From Utricularia gibba (Eukaryota > Streptophyta > Magnoliopsida > Lamiales > Lentibulariaceae): a DNA stretch of 64,000 bases. Made by a program: the position numbers and the translations under genes. The notes under the pieces are model-generated. The model did not search any database and was not told the origin of the DNA. It saw only the letters and a program-made list of their open reading frames with translations. Within the stretch, counting starts at the first letter, position 1, and each line of letters opens with the position of its first letter. Shown here one piece after another: positions 54,335 through 64,000 of the stretch. Location: contig CM007989.1 of the NCBI GenBank assembly GCA_002189035.1, forward strand, positions 3,100,001 to 3,164,000, read 5' to 3'.

Positions 54335-57135
54335 GGCAGAGCTTCAGGGGGGGGGGGGAGTGGGAGTTGGGGAAGAAGAATCTGAATAGAAAACTTGGAA
54401 GTGGAGCGTTAAAAAGGCAGGAGAAATTATAGCAGAACTGGATGGGGAGTTCGAAGCTCGCGGGGAAAGAGTGACTCATGAGAGAAAAAGTCGTTTTCTT
54501 TCAACCTCCTTTTCTTTCTCCATTGTGTTTGTATGCAGAGAACTCAACTTGCTGCACTTACAAGAATTTCCTTTTATCTCCATTATTTTCTGGGTTTTTT
54601 CGCTGTAAGATCAAGACGTGGACTTAAGTAAGACAATCACCCAAACTTGGAATAGAAAAATAAAATAACTACTATTATTTTTATTTTTGGAATTGAAAAC
54701 ACAGTGCATAATTATGGCAAGAATGTTATTTTTTACAAAAAATAAAGAACCCTGACAAAGACGGAGAGGGGCGGGGGGGTTAGGGGAATTTAATAGATGG
54801 CGGATGGGAGAATGGTGATGTGATCCGGGTTGGACCCCCTCCCCTCCCCCCATGCCATTTATTTGGCCAATGCCTCCTATTTCTGGGATTTCCCATTTCT
54901 TTTAATAAAATAAAAAAAACCCCATTTTTGGATTTGTATTCTTTTTATAGTAAAAGTGGTTCATATTTTATAATAAAATGTTTTTCAAAACTTAAGAGCC
55001 CAACCCAAGAAAGTAGTAATGAATTTACATGAATCTTATATTGGTTATGAATGATATAAAATGAGAGTTTAAATAAATGTATTTTATCTAATTTTGTACG
55101 AACTCTTTTACTAAAATAAAAAATATAAAATTATAAGGATGAAATGATTAAAACGAATAATATCATATAAATTAAATATAATACAAATTTGATCATGGGG
55201 CTGCCAACTATGCATTCATTGGATAGGATTTATTTAGAATAATTAATGTTAATAATTTTCTATGAAAAACAAAAATTAAAAATATTTTTTTTATTTTTAA
55301 AAAACTGTAAAGATTTAAGTTTCATTTTATTAAAACCAATTCTCGAAAAAATAAAAACAACACATGTTCTAAATCCAAGCCAACCAGAGGCATATAGGGT
55401 GAAACACAAGGGTATGTGTGTGTTTAGGGTGCACTTGCTCATGAGAGTATAGGAAATGATAAGACCAAGATCCTGTTTTTTAATGCCATGGTTGTCGTTA
55501 TTGTATGATGAGGCTTCAAATCAAACAGCGCAGAGCGATATCAAGGAACACCATCACATAGATCCCATTTATTTTCCCTTCTTTATTTGTTTGGATTTTT
55601 AAAAAATGGATGCTGGTAATGAAATCCTGACAAGTTGGAATTTAGAAACAGATACATCCCACCGTTTAGATTCAAATTTGAAGGTGTGAATCTCGTTGGG
55701 TCCAATTCGATATATACGATGAATGATTGGGGGAGAATGCAATAATTGAAATACTGGATAGGCAGTCAGGAAGACCAATTTGTAATTTTAGGACAATTTA
55801 TTCGAAAGATTTGAGGCAGAAACCAGCAAAACTTGGAACCGAAACTCCGGTCGGTGATGATCAGCATCCCATGGAGTATCGGTTGTAATGAGAACAACCC
55901 CATAGCTCCGAAGGATCTGACGTAGTGTCTGTTTGGTTCATGGCTCGGTATAACATTAAAGCATTGTTATATAGTTTACTGTGTCTGATTCTGATTTTCT
56001 AACAAACAGTCTCACATGTCGGGAGGTTGGTATAACCTCGGGAGACCAATGGATGATTCTGGGCAGTGTGTTTGAAGCAACAGTTGCTTGTTGGGCATTC
56101 TGTCATAAACAGTTGCTGTGCGCCGGAGAGATTCCTACGCCGGAAAAAGGCAACTTCTGTCGTGAAGGGAGCTATGCTTTTAGCTCGGAGACATGGATTC
56201 CGACCGCGACAAGATCCGGGAACACTGTTTTGGACAGCTTTCTGACGAAATTTCCTCAAAATGGGCAGCTTCCCAAACACAAATCCATACAGGAAAACGC
56301 AGGCGACCTCCGACAACATCTCCATTCCCAGAAGCAACTGAATTTGGGACTACTAAATTCATGCCCAAGTCAGGTATGCTAGAAGTGAATTTACAACTTT
56401 CTTGTTACTTTTTCCTTTATACAAATAAAACGAACTCCTCAACAACATTATAAAAACGATACTAAAAAGCCGATAAACACAGATAGGATAGGATAGTTAG
56501 ATTGTCATAACTCAATTCTATAACAATGTTTTAAATTTCGAAAAAAATTTGTATTTCGGTTTTTTTTAAAAAAATTTATTCTTGAAATTTGATCAAATTC
56601 TAAATGCGAAATAACCAACTTTGAGTGGTAATGGTAAAAATTCAGGAGATTGAATGATTGAGAAGACATGCCACCTCCTACACGTGAATTCGCGCGAAGC
56701 CATGACAGCAACCATAGCACAACCAATACCATTTTTTTATAATATTATGTACTATAACCATTTTTTATATTTAAAGGATAGTTTCAAATTGTATTAATTT
56801 ATATATTAAATAAAATAATATGCTAAAAAATTGTTATTATTATTCTCTCCTGAAAAAAGTGCAATTATTTACCTCCCAAATACGCACGCTTTGCCTTCCA
56901 CCATATCTCATTTGGTTCATGCGTCTGTGGTTCTGGATCGCCATCGCGTGAGCCGGTTAGGTTATTTGAGGCGAGGGATTGATATCGCAGTAGGTAACCT
57001 TATCGTAGTCGTGAGTCTTGAGGAAAGTTTGGATCTTTGGATCGAATCACGGGACAAAGAATCGGGTGTTGTGCTCTATTGTGTAATTTTTGAACTCCTA
57101 CTAGTAGATTTCTCGGGGAATTCAGATCTTGGTCG
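54335..57135. other. Intergenic region between LTPG and GTP cyclohydrolase genes
   Basis: About 2.8 kb. Just upstream of the LTPG start is a G-run (around 54348-54358). 54900-55350 and 56510-56830 are AT-rich. Between 55980 and 56400 both strands have long frames; the plus frame from 56193 reads DKIREHCFGQLSDEISSKWA and a GT donor follows GTTKFMPKS, so an exon fragment is possible, but I cannot name a family. Confidence 0.35.
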
Positions 57136-58663
57136 ATGGGAGCTTTAGATGAGTGCCCTTATGACTTGGAACTGGATAATGAGGTGAAGTTTGTGGGTGG
57201 TGTGCGGCGAAGTTTTGAGGACCAGCCGGAGATGTTGGCTATTGAAGAAGCTGTCAAAGTGCTTCTGCAGGGTCTAGGTGAAGACGTCGATCGCGAAGGT
57301 CTGCAGAAAACGCCTCGTCGCGTTGCCAGCGCTCTCAGGGAAGGAACTAGAGGTGGCCTTTTTTTCCAGTTAATTGTATCTCCTGCTCTATTATGTTGCT
57401 TATTTCCTGTTTCCGTTTTGCCGTCTGTGCTGATAAGGGCGATGCGCTTGGTCAGATCAAAATCTTCTGAATATGCCGAAGCTTCACATATTATGTTAGG
57501 AATAGCATTCATTGCTTAGGAAGTCTTGTGGTTTATACAGGGCATGGGGGTAGGTATAAAGAATTGATCAAGTTGACACTGAAAATTTAACTGGGTTTGG
57601 GAATGGGAGAGATGTATATTTGTTCATTGTTTTCATTAGCGTTAAACCTCTTTATGCATATCCAGGGTATTCGCAGAAAGCCAAAGACATTGTAGAATCT
57701 GCTTTATTCCCTGAAGCCGGATTTGTACGCAGAGTTGGGCATGCCGGAGGGGCTGGAGGACTTGTTGTTGTCCGTGATCTTGACCTTTTTTCTTACTGTG
57801 AATCTTGCTTGCTGCCATTCCGTGTCAAGTGTCACATAGGGTATGTGCCTTTTGGACAAAGAGTAGTGGGACTTAGCAAGCTCTCTCGTGTTGCCGAGGT
57901 GTTTGCGAAACGATTGCAGGATCCATATCGATTGGCCAATGAAATATGTTCAGCATTGCAGCACAGCGTCAAACCAGCTGGAGCTGCTGTGATCTTGAAA
58001 TGTCAACATATTCAATTTCCAAATCTTGGATCAGCGGCATTCTTCAACCCGAATCACGATGGTTGGGCTACAGCATTAGTGAAGTCAGGCTCTGGGGTCT
58101 TCCTTGATGACTTTGCAGAAGTTTGGAGTGACTTGTTCAGTCTTTTGAGATTCCGAGAAGTTGAGGACATCCACTGTACGGGTTCCGAAAAGAACAAGTC
58201 TTGGTGCCCATGTCGTACGTTTTGCAAGATGGGGGAACCTGATCCTTCAATGCTTAGAGCGGTATCTTCCATACTTGGTTCCCTTGGGGAAGATCCCTCG
58301 AGAAAAGAACTTGCGGAAACATCTGCCTGCTTTATCAATTGGCTCATGAATTTCAAAAGCTGTAATCTGGACTTGAAGTTAAATGAGTACCCTCGAATGA
58401 AGATGGATTCCAAAAATCTGAGTAGAGACTCGCTTCAATCTGAAATGAATCTCTCTTTCTGGTCACAATGTGAACACCACTTACTTCCTTTTTATGGCAT
58501 TGTCCACATTGGCTATTTCGGTTCTGATCAGTACGGGTCCAACCCTGTTGGAAAATCACTTCTACAGTCAGTGGTGCATTTCTATGGCTTCAAGCTTCAG
58601 GTACAAGAAAGGCTAACCAGACAGATAGCTGAAACTGTTTCCGCATTCTTGGGGAAGATGTAA
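57136..58663 (+). CDS. GCH1: GTP cyclohydrolase I (plant bipartite type)
   Basis: Two exons, 57136-57352 and 57666-58663, encode 404 residues. Plant GTP cyclohydrolase I converts GTP to dihydroneopterin triphosphate, the first step of folate pterin synthesis in the cytosol, and consists of two fused GCHI-like halves, neither active alone. The first half has EEAVKVLLQGLGEDVDREGL and QKTPRRVASALREGTRGYSQ, then YCESCLLPFRVKCHIGYVPF, VGLSKLSRVAEVFAKRLQDP and KPAGAAVILKCQHI. The second half begins near LGSLGEDPSRKELAETSACF and has FWSQCEHHLLPFYGIVHIGY and LTRQIAETV. The canonical CEHHLLPFYG zinc/catalytic motif survives only in the second half; in the first it is CESCLLPFRV. This division is normal for the plant enzyme. 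Both exons keep frame. Confidence 0.93.
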
Positions 58664-59220
58664 TCGTAGTTGTTGAAGCTAGTCACACTTGCATGATGTC
58701 TCGAGGGATCGAGAAGCTCGGTAGCATTACTGCTACAATTGCTCTCTTGGGTAGATTTTCTACCGATTCCTTGGCAAGGGCGAAATTTTTGCAGATGATT
58801 CCAAGCTCGGGAAGTGCTGAAAGCTGAGCCTTTTCATTTTTTGGCCCAGCAGCATTTTTGCACTATTAATCGAGCTTCTTTTCTTCTTGAATAAAGTCAA
58901 TGAGAAGTAGGCAATGCTCTCATCAGACTCTCTTTCTATGGTGCTTCCTATTTGTGCTAGCTGTAAGCATTAAGCACTGTAGCTTCAGTGCCACTTATTT
59001 TGTTCATCTTGATTCATGGGAAGCTTTCCAAGACTTTATACATAATTTTGGAACGCTATTAGTTCCTTGCTTTATCATTGTTGGTTTGATGCTATTATTT
59101 GTGCAATCATTCTTTAGTTTCTGCCATTCCCTGCTAGTTATTTCGTTAATTACCTTGTCAAGGGGAGAGGAAGTTTAGCAATTGCATTGGCATATTGATC
59201 CTCGTAACATTACAAATGCT
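58664..59220. other. Convergent 3' flanks of GTP cyclohydrolase and TMK
   Basis: About 560 bp between stop codons of two convergent genes. The 92-codon plus frame at 58900-59178 is Phe/Ser/Leu-rich and most likely chance within 3' UTR sequence. Confidence 0.35.
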
Positions 59221-61973
59221 TCACTGGGATGTTGTTTTACTGTTGCCTCTGTCATCAAAGAAACTACTAGAAAATGATGAATGCAAGCCTTCATCGGCTT
59301 TCCATTTCTGTAGAACCTGTGGTAAGCTCATCTGCATATCAGTCCCAAAACTGTCATCGTTGTCTAGGACTGGTTTCCATTGGTCTAGCAGAGGTGAAAG
59401 TACATTGACAACGTGGCTCATATCAGGCCTTTGGTGGGGCTCTCTGACTGTGCAGTATCCGGCAAGCTCGGCCAATTTACAAAGACACTGGAAGCTCTCT
59501 TCGTCTAGAGTTGCACGAAGAACCGGGTCTTGAGCTTCCTTAATAGCTTCTTTGTCCATGAGGAGATGCCGGAACCATGCCACGAGGTGACATTGCTCGT
59601 CAGGCAAGGATTCGTCAAGGGCTTTTCTTCCGGTGATGATCTCCATGAGAATCACACCATACGCATAGACGTCCACCTTCGTTGTTACTCTCCCTGTTGC
59701 TGTTAGGAATATGTGCAGAGAAGTTAGTAAGAAGCTCGTGGTAGCAAGGATTTATGAAGAAGGATGCAGAGTCATACTGGCATATTCCGGAGCGAGATAC
59801 CCGAATGTTCCGGCCAACCGTGTTTCGACGGAATAGTTTCCGTCGGGAGCAGACCGTACCAAGCCGAAGTCGGAGACCTTGGCTCTCATGTCTTCCCCAA
59901 GGAGAATGTTTGACGGCTTTAAATCTCGGTGAATAAAGCTTTGTTGTGCCAAACTATGCAAATACTCTACTCCTCTGGCAATGTCCAACGCAATGGTTAC
60001 TCTTTGGTTCCAACTCAATGGAGGAACTCCCATGTCCTTCCAATGGAGCAGACGCTGATCCAAACTCCCGTAAGGCATGAATTCATAGACCAAGAGGCGA
60101 TGGCTGCCGCTCTCACAGAACCCATGAAGCGACACCAAGTTCCGGTGCCTCACCTTCTTGAGAACTTCGATTTCTGCCTTGAACTCGTGAAGACCCTTGT
60201 TACTGATCATGGAGGACTCCATTCTTTTGACTGCTATTTTTGTGCCATCATGGAGCTGCCCCTTGTACACCACGCCAAATCCCCCTCTTCCAAGTATGTT
60301 CTTCTCACTGAAGCAGTTTGTTGCTTCGTCTAGGACTTCGATTCTTATGCATGCGCTTCCAACATCATGCAAAAGGTAATCTTTTTTTTCAACGCCAGCA
60401 GCGGTGCTTGAAGTTGAGTTCTGTACATTATCTTTGGGCATGTCCAGGCTTACGACACGCCGGTTTTCCACATTCCCTTGTTTCGTCTGCTTTGCCCTCC
60501 GTCTTGTGTAGATGAAGACGAGCACCACTCCAATGGCTACTAAACCAAGAACAATGATGATGATCACGGTGGATAAAACCATAGAGGCTCCTCCAATTCC
60601 TTGAGCTGGGGATCCTTCTTCAAGATCTTTCCCAATGTTCACGTTCCCAATAACGTTCAACTTCACAGAAGGAGCGAATGTGGGTATTTTCCCTGAAAGA
60701 TTGTTGTTGGAAAGATCCAGAATCTGCAGATGCATCAACATTGTCAAGCTCTGAGGGATGGTACCCTCGAGTTTATTGTCATTTAAGAGCAAAGTTTTCA
60801 GTTGAGGTAAAGATGCATAAGCTGGAGATATGGTTCCCGTCCAGTTCTGCTTAGCAAAATTGATGACTGTTACACTTCCATGTTCACAGACAATGAATTT
60901 CCATTGCTGGCATGGATTGTTCCCAACCCAATTCTCCGCCAACGCCATCGGATAGTTCATCGCTTCAGAAACTTCAAGTAAAGCAGTGATTTCTGGTGCA
61001 CAAGGACCAGGATTGGGAAGACAGAAGTTGTTGTCAGTTCCAAGTTCAACTTGCACTCCTGGTGCAAAACTAGGCATTGGACCCTGAAATTTGTTGTGCT
61101 GCAGAGCAACATATTGCAGACTCGGGAGCTTAGTTAGCGAATCAGGGACCACTCCCGTGAGAGAATTGTCACGGAGGAGCAGATCAGTAAGCTGTTTGCA
61201 GGAAGAAAGATCAGGAATTGGGCCATTGAAGTTGTTGGAATGGAGCCAAGCAACTCTAAGCTGTGTCATGGATGCAAGAACATGAATGGTGTCTGAGAGC
61301 CCGATGTTCTGGTTGTTGAGTGACAGGTTTTGAATAGGGGAATTGGAAAATGAAGCTGGCAAAGGCCCTGAAAGATTGTTGTAAGTGAGCCTGAGATTTA
61401 GAAAATTGGGTAGCGATCCAAAGATGTCAGGGATTTCGCCGGAGATGCTGGATTTGCTGGCTGAGAAACTCGTAAGAGAGGATGAATCGGCTAGGGTTTC
61501 AGGGATTTTCCAGGAGGGAGATTATTGTTGTTGCCGATGCTGAAAAACTGTAAGCTCGTTAACCCAGACAAGAAATCCGAAGGAAAGGAATCGAAACCAT
61601 TATCCTCGAGGTTCACTTGTTCTAGCGATGTGAGCCCCGACAACGGCGGCAATTGTCCGGTAAAGCGATTATGTTGGAGGCTAAGGGATTTGAGGCCGGA
61701 GAGTTGGTTAATCTCCGCAGGAATTGTACCGGAAAGTGACATGGAAGAAAGATTAATGGATGTAACTTGGCCGGAGGAATCGCAGCTTACGCCCTTCCAT
61801 TTGCAGAAGTCGGAGGCGGTGGTAGTCCATCCAGCGGGGGTGGGGAGAACGGATTGCGCGAAAATGGACATTACTTGCGCGTCGTCCGCGGAGACACCGG
61901 GGAAGAAGAAGGTTGAGGTGAGTATCAGGAGAAAGGCGGCTGGAAAAAGGTTGCTCTGCCCCTCTCTACGCAT
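59221..61973 (-). CDS. TMK-type LRR receptor-like kinase, one-base frame break in the LRR region
   Basis: Two exons, 61973-59778 and 59699-59221, with TGA at 59221-59223. An N-terminal signal peptide ([20 protein letters not shown]) is followed by two LRR blocks separated by the [20 protein letters not shown] insertion typical of TMKs, a transmembrane helix ([20 protein letters not shown]) and a kinase domain with [37 protein letters not shown] and YLAPEYA, then [20 protein letters not shown]. TMKs work with auxin-binding proteins at the plasma membrane and in auxin-controlled growth. The frame breaks at 61510-61514: CCTCCTGGAAAATCC lacks one T relative to the expected [14 protein letters not shown], then LLR continues intact. 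The kinase half is unaffected. Either a consensus error or a null allele. Confidence 0.88.
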
Positions 61974-62221
61974 TGCGGCCCCGTCGATACATTTTCCGGC
62001 AGTGGGGTAGAAACCTCCGGCCGGAAATACCAGGCTTGCAGACGAGGTGGCGCGGAATTTGGAAGGACGGGAGAAGAGGGCGGTGGGCCATCCGATCAGC
62101 CTTTTCGAGATTTTTATTTTTGACCTAATATATTAATGCATTTTTATATCTAATTAAAAATTAAAAATATTGGGAGTTGATTGCAAATTAAGAGTAGTTT
62201 AGGGCCTTGAGAGCTATTCTT
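61974..62221. other. TMK upstream region left of the solo LTR
   Basis: This 250-bp stretch holds the TMK leader and part of its promoter; the promoter is then interrupted by the solo LTR from 62222. The left copy of the target duplication (ATTCTT) is 62216-62221. Confidence 0.5.
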
Positions 62222-63506
62222 TGTAACGACCCGAGAAGGGGGCCTAGGAGCCATGGTCGTTACCCCACCCAGAAACGTGGCCTGTCTCTTGGGTGGCTTT
62301 GGTTTGATTCGTTCAACCCACATGAACACGAGATTACCGGGGAATATCTTATTCATAAATACAGCAAGAGGGTCCAACATAATCCACGAAATCACATCAT
62401 GAACATAAAGGAAAAGCACGAGCACAACAGCTGCTTCTATTCCCCAGGCTCTCCGGTCCTCCGAGTTCACTCCGTCAGCCCCTCCGCCTCTCCGCCAGTC
62501 TCCGCACGACCAGAACCTTCACCTACACATAAGTTCGTAAGGGGATCAACATATGCATAGGGTAGACCACACTACCAACCATAAACACATCAGCTTAAGC
62601 ATGGCACATATCATCGTAAGCATATCATCAGCACATATCGTCGTAAGAGCATAAACACATATATCATAAGAGACCCATTGGTCACAAGGGGCGTGCATCC
62701 CGTGATGGCACATCACGTTACCGTCGGGAGGGACACCAGCCACGGTAATCCGTCCCAACCCCGCTCCCTTTGGAGCTCACGGCGATATCTACCCCCAAAC
62801 TCACGTTGGGTTGCCGTCGGAGATACCTCGGCGAAGGGTCCGACCCCGCCCCTTCGGGCTCATCAACTTACGGCCCTTCGGCCCTTATTCGTACTTTCCG
62901 GCTCATGCTTCCCCTTACCTTCGTGTGGCTCCTTCCCCTTCTGCCAAATCGTGACCTTCTCCTTCCATATCTCGGCATGGTGGCGCTCCTTCTCTGATTT
63001 CGAATGCCAAACCCGCCACCATGCCAAGCCCTTATATCCTACCTCCTGACTGTTGGGTTTCTGAGCCCTTTCCTCTTCCAACCCTTCACCTTTCGGCCCA
63101 GTATATGAAAGGTCGGCCCTCTTACACTTCTTAGGCCCTTGGGCTCTTCCCCAACACCTCATTGGGCCAATCCACACTAGCCATGTCTCACCTAACACTT
63201 GGGCTCGCGACCACTCTCCGCCCAGCATCCAGCGCGTCACTCACCATCCCTTGGGCACGCATGCTTGCTCGATCGCATAGAGTCCCGTAGCTCAAGTGGG
63301 TCTCTCCCACGAGCACCCTTGGGGATCACCCAAGAGTTCGGTACACCTCTAACAAGAGTTGCACGCCGTGTTCGGATCAGACCGATTCGTTGCGCGCGGA
63401 CCGCCAGGCAGAGGGTTCCTCGTAGCCACTCTATGCACGTTCCCTTAGCTCCTTCACATGCTGTATCACCATCGAAACGCAACATACTTCTACCCGGGTT
63501 ATGACA
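62222..63506. mobile_element. Solo LTR of an LTR retrotransposon with 6-bp target site duplication
   Basis: The 1,285-bp element begins TGTAACGACCCGAG and ends CCGGGTTATGACA, the TG...CA ends of an LTR with imperfect inverted terminal similarity (TGTAACGACCCG against TGTCATAACCCG). It is flanked by ATTCTT at 62216-62221 and 63507-63512. It is GC-richer than its surroundings and has internal short repeats (GCACATATCATCGTAAGCAT at about 62605 and a variant near 62632). There is no gag, pol, primer-binding site or second LTR, as expected after unequal recombination between two LTRs. Family (Ty3 or Ty1) cannot be decided from the LTR alone. Frames inside it are not genes. Confidence 0.7.
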
Positions 63507-63512
63507 ATTCTT

Positions 63513-63843
63513 GGCAATTTCAAGAGCAGTACAGCAGCATGCAGAAGAAGGCGCGGTTATACCTATTTTGGTCGACTAGGCTTCCGTATCCACCTGGCCC
63601 ATCTTGTCATTGGAGGATGATGCCACGTGGACGGAGATCGAGCCGTTACCAACAAAATGAGAGAAAATCTGTTGTGTCTGGGGGGTAAGTTTGGTATATC
63701 ACAAGGCTTTTAATTCCGGATTTGCCCCTAACGGTTTCCGCTTCATGCCTTTTTGTCTCTCCACAACCCCCACACATCCTTTCATTTTATCCTCTCCCTG
63801 TTTGCGATTTTCTTCTCTCTAGGGTTTTAGAAGTTCTGATTTC
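63513..63843. other. Right flank of the solo LTR and promoter of the VOC-fold gene
   Basis: Contains a GCCACGTGGA G-box near 63622-63631, a pyrimidine-rich leader (63750-63820) and TCTAGGGTTTTAG, a telo-box-like motif at about 63818-63830, just before the ATG. Confidence 0.45.
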
Positions 63844-64000
63844 ATGGCGCTTGAGGAAGGCATTGGCGTTTCTGCTCAGGTGAGTACCAAGGGAGAGGCT
63901 TCGAAGGTCGTTTTCACGGGGCTGAAAACGAAACTAGTGCTTGACGCTAATAAGACGATCGACGCTGTGGAGTTTTACAAAGCCGCATTCGGAGCGGAGG
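63844..64000 (+). CDS. VOC/glyoxalase-fold protein (At5g48480-like), 5' end only
   Basis: From ATG 63844 the frame reads MALEEGIGVSAQVSTKGEAS and KVVFTGLKTKLVLDANKTID then AVEFYKAAFGAE and runs off the right edge. The pattern TxLxVxxAxxAVxFYKxAFGA is the opening beta-alpha unit of the vicinal oxygen chelate fold, and the sequence resembles the small plant protein At5g48480, annotated as glyoxalase-like with no defined substrate. The usual length of that protein is about 165 residues, so roughly two thirds lies outside. A donor-like GGTGAG at 63879 directly after SAQ is not needed because the frame continues in a family-like way. Confidence 0.7.
   Translation, partial: MALEEGIGVSAQVSTKGEASKVVFTGLKTKLVLDANKTIDAVEFYKAAFGAE

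Noticed and set aside
53940-54389. 149-codon plus-strand open frame
   Set aside because: Antisense to the LTPG first exon, whose signal peptide and cysteine pattern are decisive on the minus strand.
61525-62010. 161-codon plus-strand open frame
   Set aside because: Antisense to the TMK LRR exon and rich in residues expected from complementing leucine codons.
62863-63240. Minus-strand 125-codon frame in the GC-rich block
   Set aside because: It lies wholly within the solo LTR; LTRs do not normally encode proteins and no gag/pol motif is present.
62200-63520. Possible DNA transposon from the imperfect inverted ends
   Set aside because: TG...CA termini, 1.3 kb length and GC-balanced content fit an LTR better; no transposase and inverted similarity covers only about 12 bp.
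1-64000. CRISPR arrays, bacterial operons, tRNA/rRNA genes, known plant microRNA precursors
   Set aside because: No regularly spaced repeats, no tRNA T-loop with matching stems, and none of the common conserved plant microRNA cores were noticed by eye; weakly conserved ones would be missed.

Overview
The window is plant nuclear DNA, almost certainly from a core eudicot; an asterid is my guess, not something the sequence proves. Support: genes split by short AT-rich introns with GT-AG (and a few GC-AG) borders, plant-only families (RBK kinase, ERD6-like sugar carrier, MBD/CW protein, BPM-type MATH-BTB proteins, EDL3, UGT93-type glucosyltransferase, TBL, TMK, bipartite GTP cyclohydrolase I), AT-rich intergenic DNA, and LTR-retrotransposon debris. 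No CRISPR array, operon or tRNA/rRNA gene was seen.

Layout. 1-0.8 kb: first exon of an ATG18g/h-like autophagy gene (-), running off the left edge. 1.6-3.2 kb: RBK-type cytoplasmic kinase (+). 3.6-6.3 kb: ERD6-like sugar transporter (+). 8.7-6.8 kb: DNase I-like endonuclease/exonuclease/phosphatase-fold gene (-). 9.8-11.4 kb: CW-MBD chromatin protein (+), convergent with exosome subunit RRP4 (13.4-11.7 kb, -). 14.1-13.7 kb: small unknown protein (-). 18.5-14.6 kb: RNA demethylase ALKBH10B (-). 20.8-28.1 kb: four MATH-BTB genes, two + and two -, with a Ty3/gypsy-like remnant between the last two. 29.5-28.7 kb: F-box gene EDL3 (-) behind a promoter rich in ACGT elements. 31.2-32.6 kb: zeatin O-glucosyltransferase-like UGT (+). 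33.1-34.9 kb: Apollo/SNM1B-like nuclease (+). 36.1 kb: 45-aa DVL/RTFL peptide gene (+). 36.7-37.5 kb: decayed gene fragment. 39.8-38.8 kb: adenylate isopentenyltransferase (-). 40-45.9 kb: gene-poor AT-rich DNA. 46.0-47.3 kb: PhzF-like epimerase (+). 48.6-50.4 kb: TBL acetyltransferase-like gene (+), convergent with GOT1 (52.1-50.8 kb, -). 54.3-53.6 kb: GPI-anchored lipid transfer protein (-). 57.1-58.7 kb: GTP cyclohydrolase I (+), convergent with a TMK receptor kinase (62.0-59.2 kb, -). 62.2-63.5 kb: a solo LTR with a 6-bp target duplication. 63.8 kb to the right edge: start of a VOC/glyoxalase-fold gene (+).

The genes are mostly unrelated housekeeping and signalling loci, with a few meaningful groupings: a cytokinin synthesis gene (IPT) and a putative cytokinin-conjugating gene (ZOG-like UGT) lie about 6 kb apart; RNA processing/modification genes (RRP4, ALKBH10B) are near neighbours; and the MATH-BTB quartet is a local expansion of CUL3-adaptor genes.

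The most important anomaly is that six otherwise well-preserved genes (sugar transporter, DNase-like gene, three of the four MATH-BTB genes, TMK) each carry one single-base reading-frame loss, most of them at short homopolymers. All six behave like a one-base deletion, which fits uncorrected consensus indels at least as well as real pseudogenes. Other points: frame-preserving stop-free introns of 72, 96 and 78 nt (the last with a GC donor), GC-AG introns in RRP4 and ALKBH10B, and the intact solo LTR. I did not find a convincing wholly new biological system.
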